The notes under the pieces: model-generated | The model's input: only the letters and a program-made list of their open reading frames with translations | Told to the model about the DNA's origin: nothing | Databases searched by the model: none | Origin: Halieaceae bacterium | GTDB lineage: Bacteria > Pseudomonadota > Gammaproteobacteria > Pseudomonadales > Halieaceae | Direction: 5' to 3' | Length of the DNA: 5,260 nucleotides | Assembly (NCBI GenBank): GCA_009886815.1 | Contig: QXYP01000009.1 | Location: 1 to 5,260 of the forward strand | Shown here: positions 5,103-5,260 of the stretch, one piece after another | How the letters are laid out: every line of letters begins with the position of its first letter | How positions within the stretch are numbered: the first letter of the stretch is position 1 | Position numbers and translations under genes: made by a program

Positions 5103-5260
5103 ATGCAATTAGCCACACATATTGAACGGGTTTTAGGCGTGTCAATGCCTTCGGGTCCGGGCATCAGTTTTTCTGCGGCTTTACTGCGCCGGTGGTTCAA
5201 ACCCTCGTTCTTTGGTCTGGAAAAGCTACCCGGCAAGCCCGCCCTATTTGTGGGGAACCA
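5103..5260 (+). CDS. Probable PlsC-like phospholipid/glycerol acyltransferase, N-terminal fragment
   Basis: An open frame from ATG 5103 runs off the right edge after 52 codons plus two bases. It reads MQLATHIERVLGV, then a hydrophobic stretch SFSAALLRRWFKPSFFGLE, then LPGKPALFVGNH, where the final His is inferred from the incomplete codon CA. A phrase of the form GLE-x-LP-x-x-PALFVGNH is the usual lead-in to the HX4D catalytic motif of lysophospholipid and glycerol-3-phosphate acyltransferases, which transfer acyl chains at the inner membrane. The motif itself lies beyond the edge, so this is a likely call rather than proof. No strong ribosome site precedes the ATG. An in-frame TTG at 5079 would add eight residues. 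The frame is open back to a TAG at 4995. Confidence 0.68.
   Translation, partial: MQLATHIERVLGVSMPSGPGISFSAALLRRWFKPSFFGLEKLPGKPALFVGN

Noticed and set aside
5024..5236. Minus-strand open frame of 70 codons at the right edge
   Set aside because: The plus-strand acyltransferase frame explains this region and has a recognisable family signature; the minus frame has none.

Overview
The window looks like a chromosomal segment of a Gammaproteobacterium, probably an aerobic marine or free-living one. This rests on the protein sequences (an OxyR-like LysR regulator, EamA and HAD proteins of proteobacterial type), moderate GC and tight gene packing. The lineage is an inference; no rRNA or other marker is present. 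No mobile element, tRNA, rRNA or CRISPR was seen. No gene-free stretch exceeds 300 bases; the longest gap is 561-733.

Layout. Positions 1-560 (minus strand) hold the 5' part of an OxyR-like LysR regulator that runs off the left edge. Its start faces a divergent intergenic region (561-733) with repeats, a dyad and a plausible promoter. Reading rightward come three genes on the plus strand. The first is a rubrerythrin reduced to its diiron ferritin-like domain (734-1153), followed by a strong intrinsic terminator. The second is a GlpC/HdrB-like iron-sulfur protein (1239-2561) with two [4Fe-4S] motifs and two CCG-type modules. The third is a cysteine-free DUF3501 protein (2586-3182). A HAD-superfamily phosphatase follows on the same strand (3247-4068); its GTG start overlaps the stop of a nine-codon mini-ORF. 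Its 3' end overlaps that of a convergent EamA-type transporter (4058-4987, minus) by 11 bp. At the right edge, the start of a probable PlsC-like acyltransferase (from 5103, plus) leaves the window.

How the genes may work together. The most interesting unit is the divergent regulator plus rubrerythrin, iron-sulfur protein and DUF3501. Classical rubrerythrin reduces hydrogen peroxide at a diiron site and is fed electrons through its own C-terminal rubredoxin domain. That domain is absent here, so an external donor is needed, and the next gene encodes a multi-cluster electron carrier. The working hypothesis is a peroxide-scavenging system in which the iron-sulfur protein, perhaps with DUF3501, supplies electrons to the rubrerythrin under control of the OxyR-like protein. 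The terminator after the rubrerythrin gene would make that product more abundant than its putative redox partners. The HAD phosphatase, transporter and acyltransferase show no evident link to this system.
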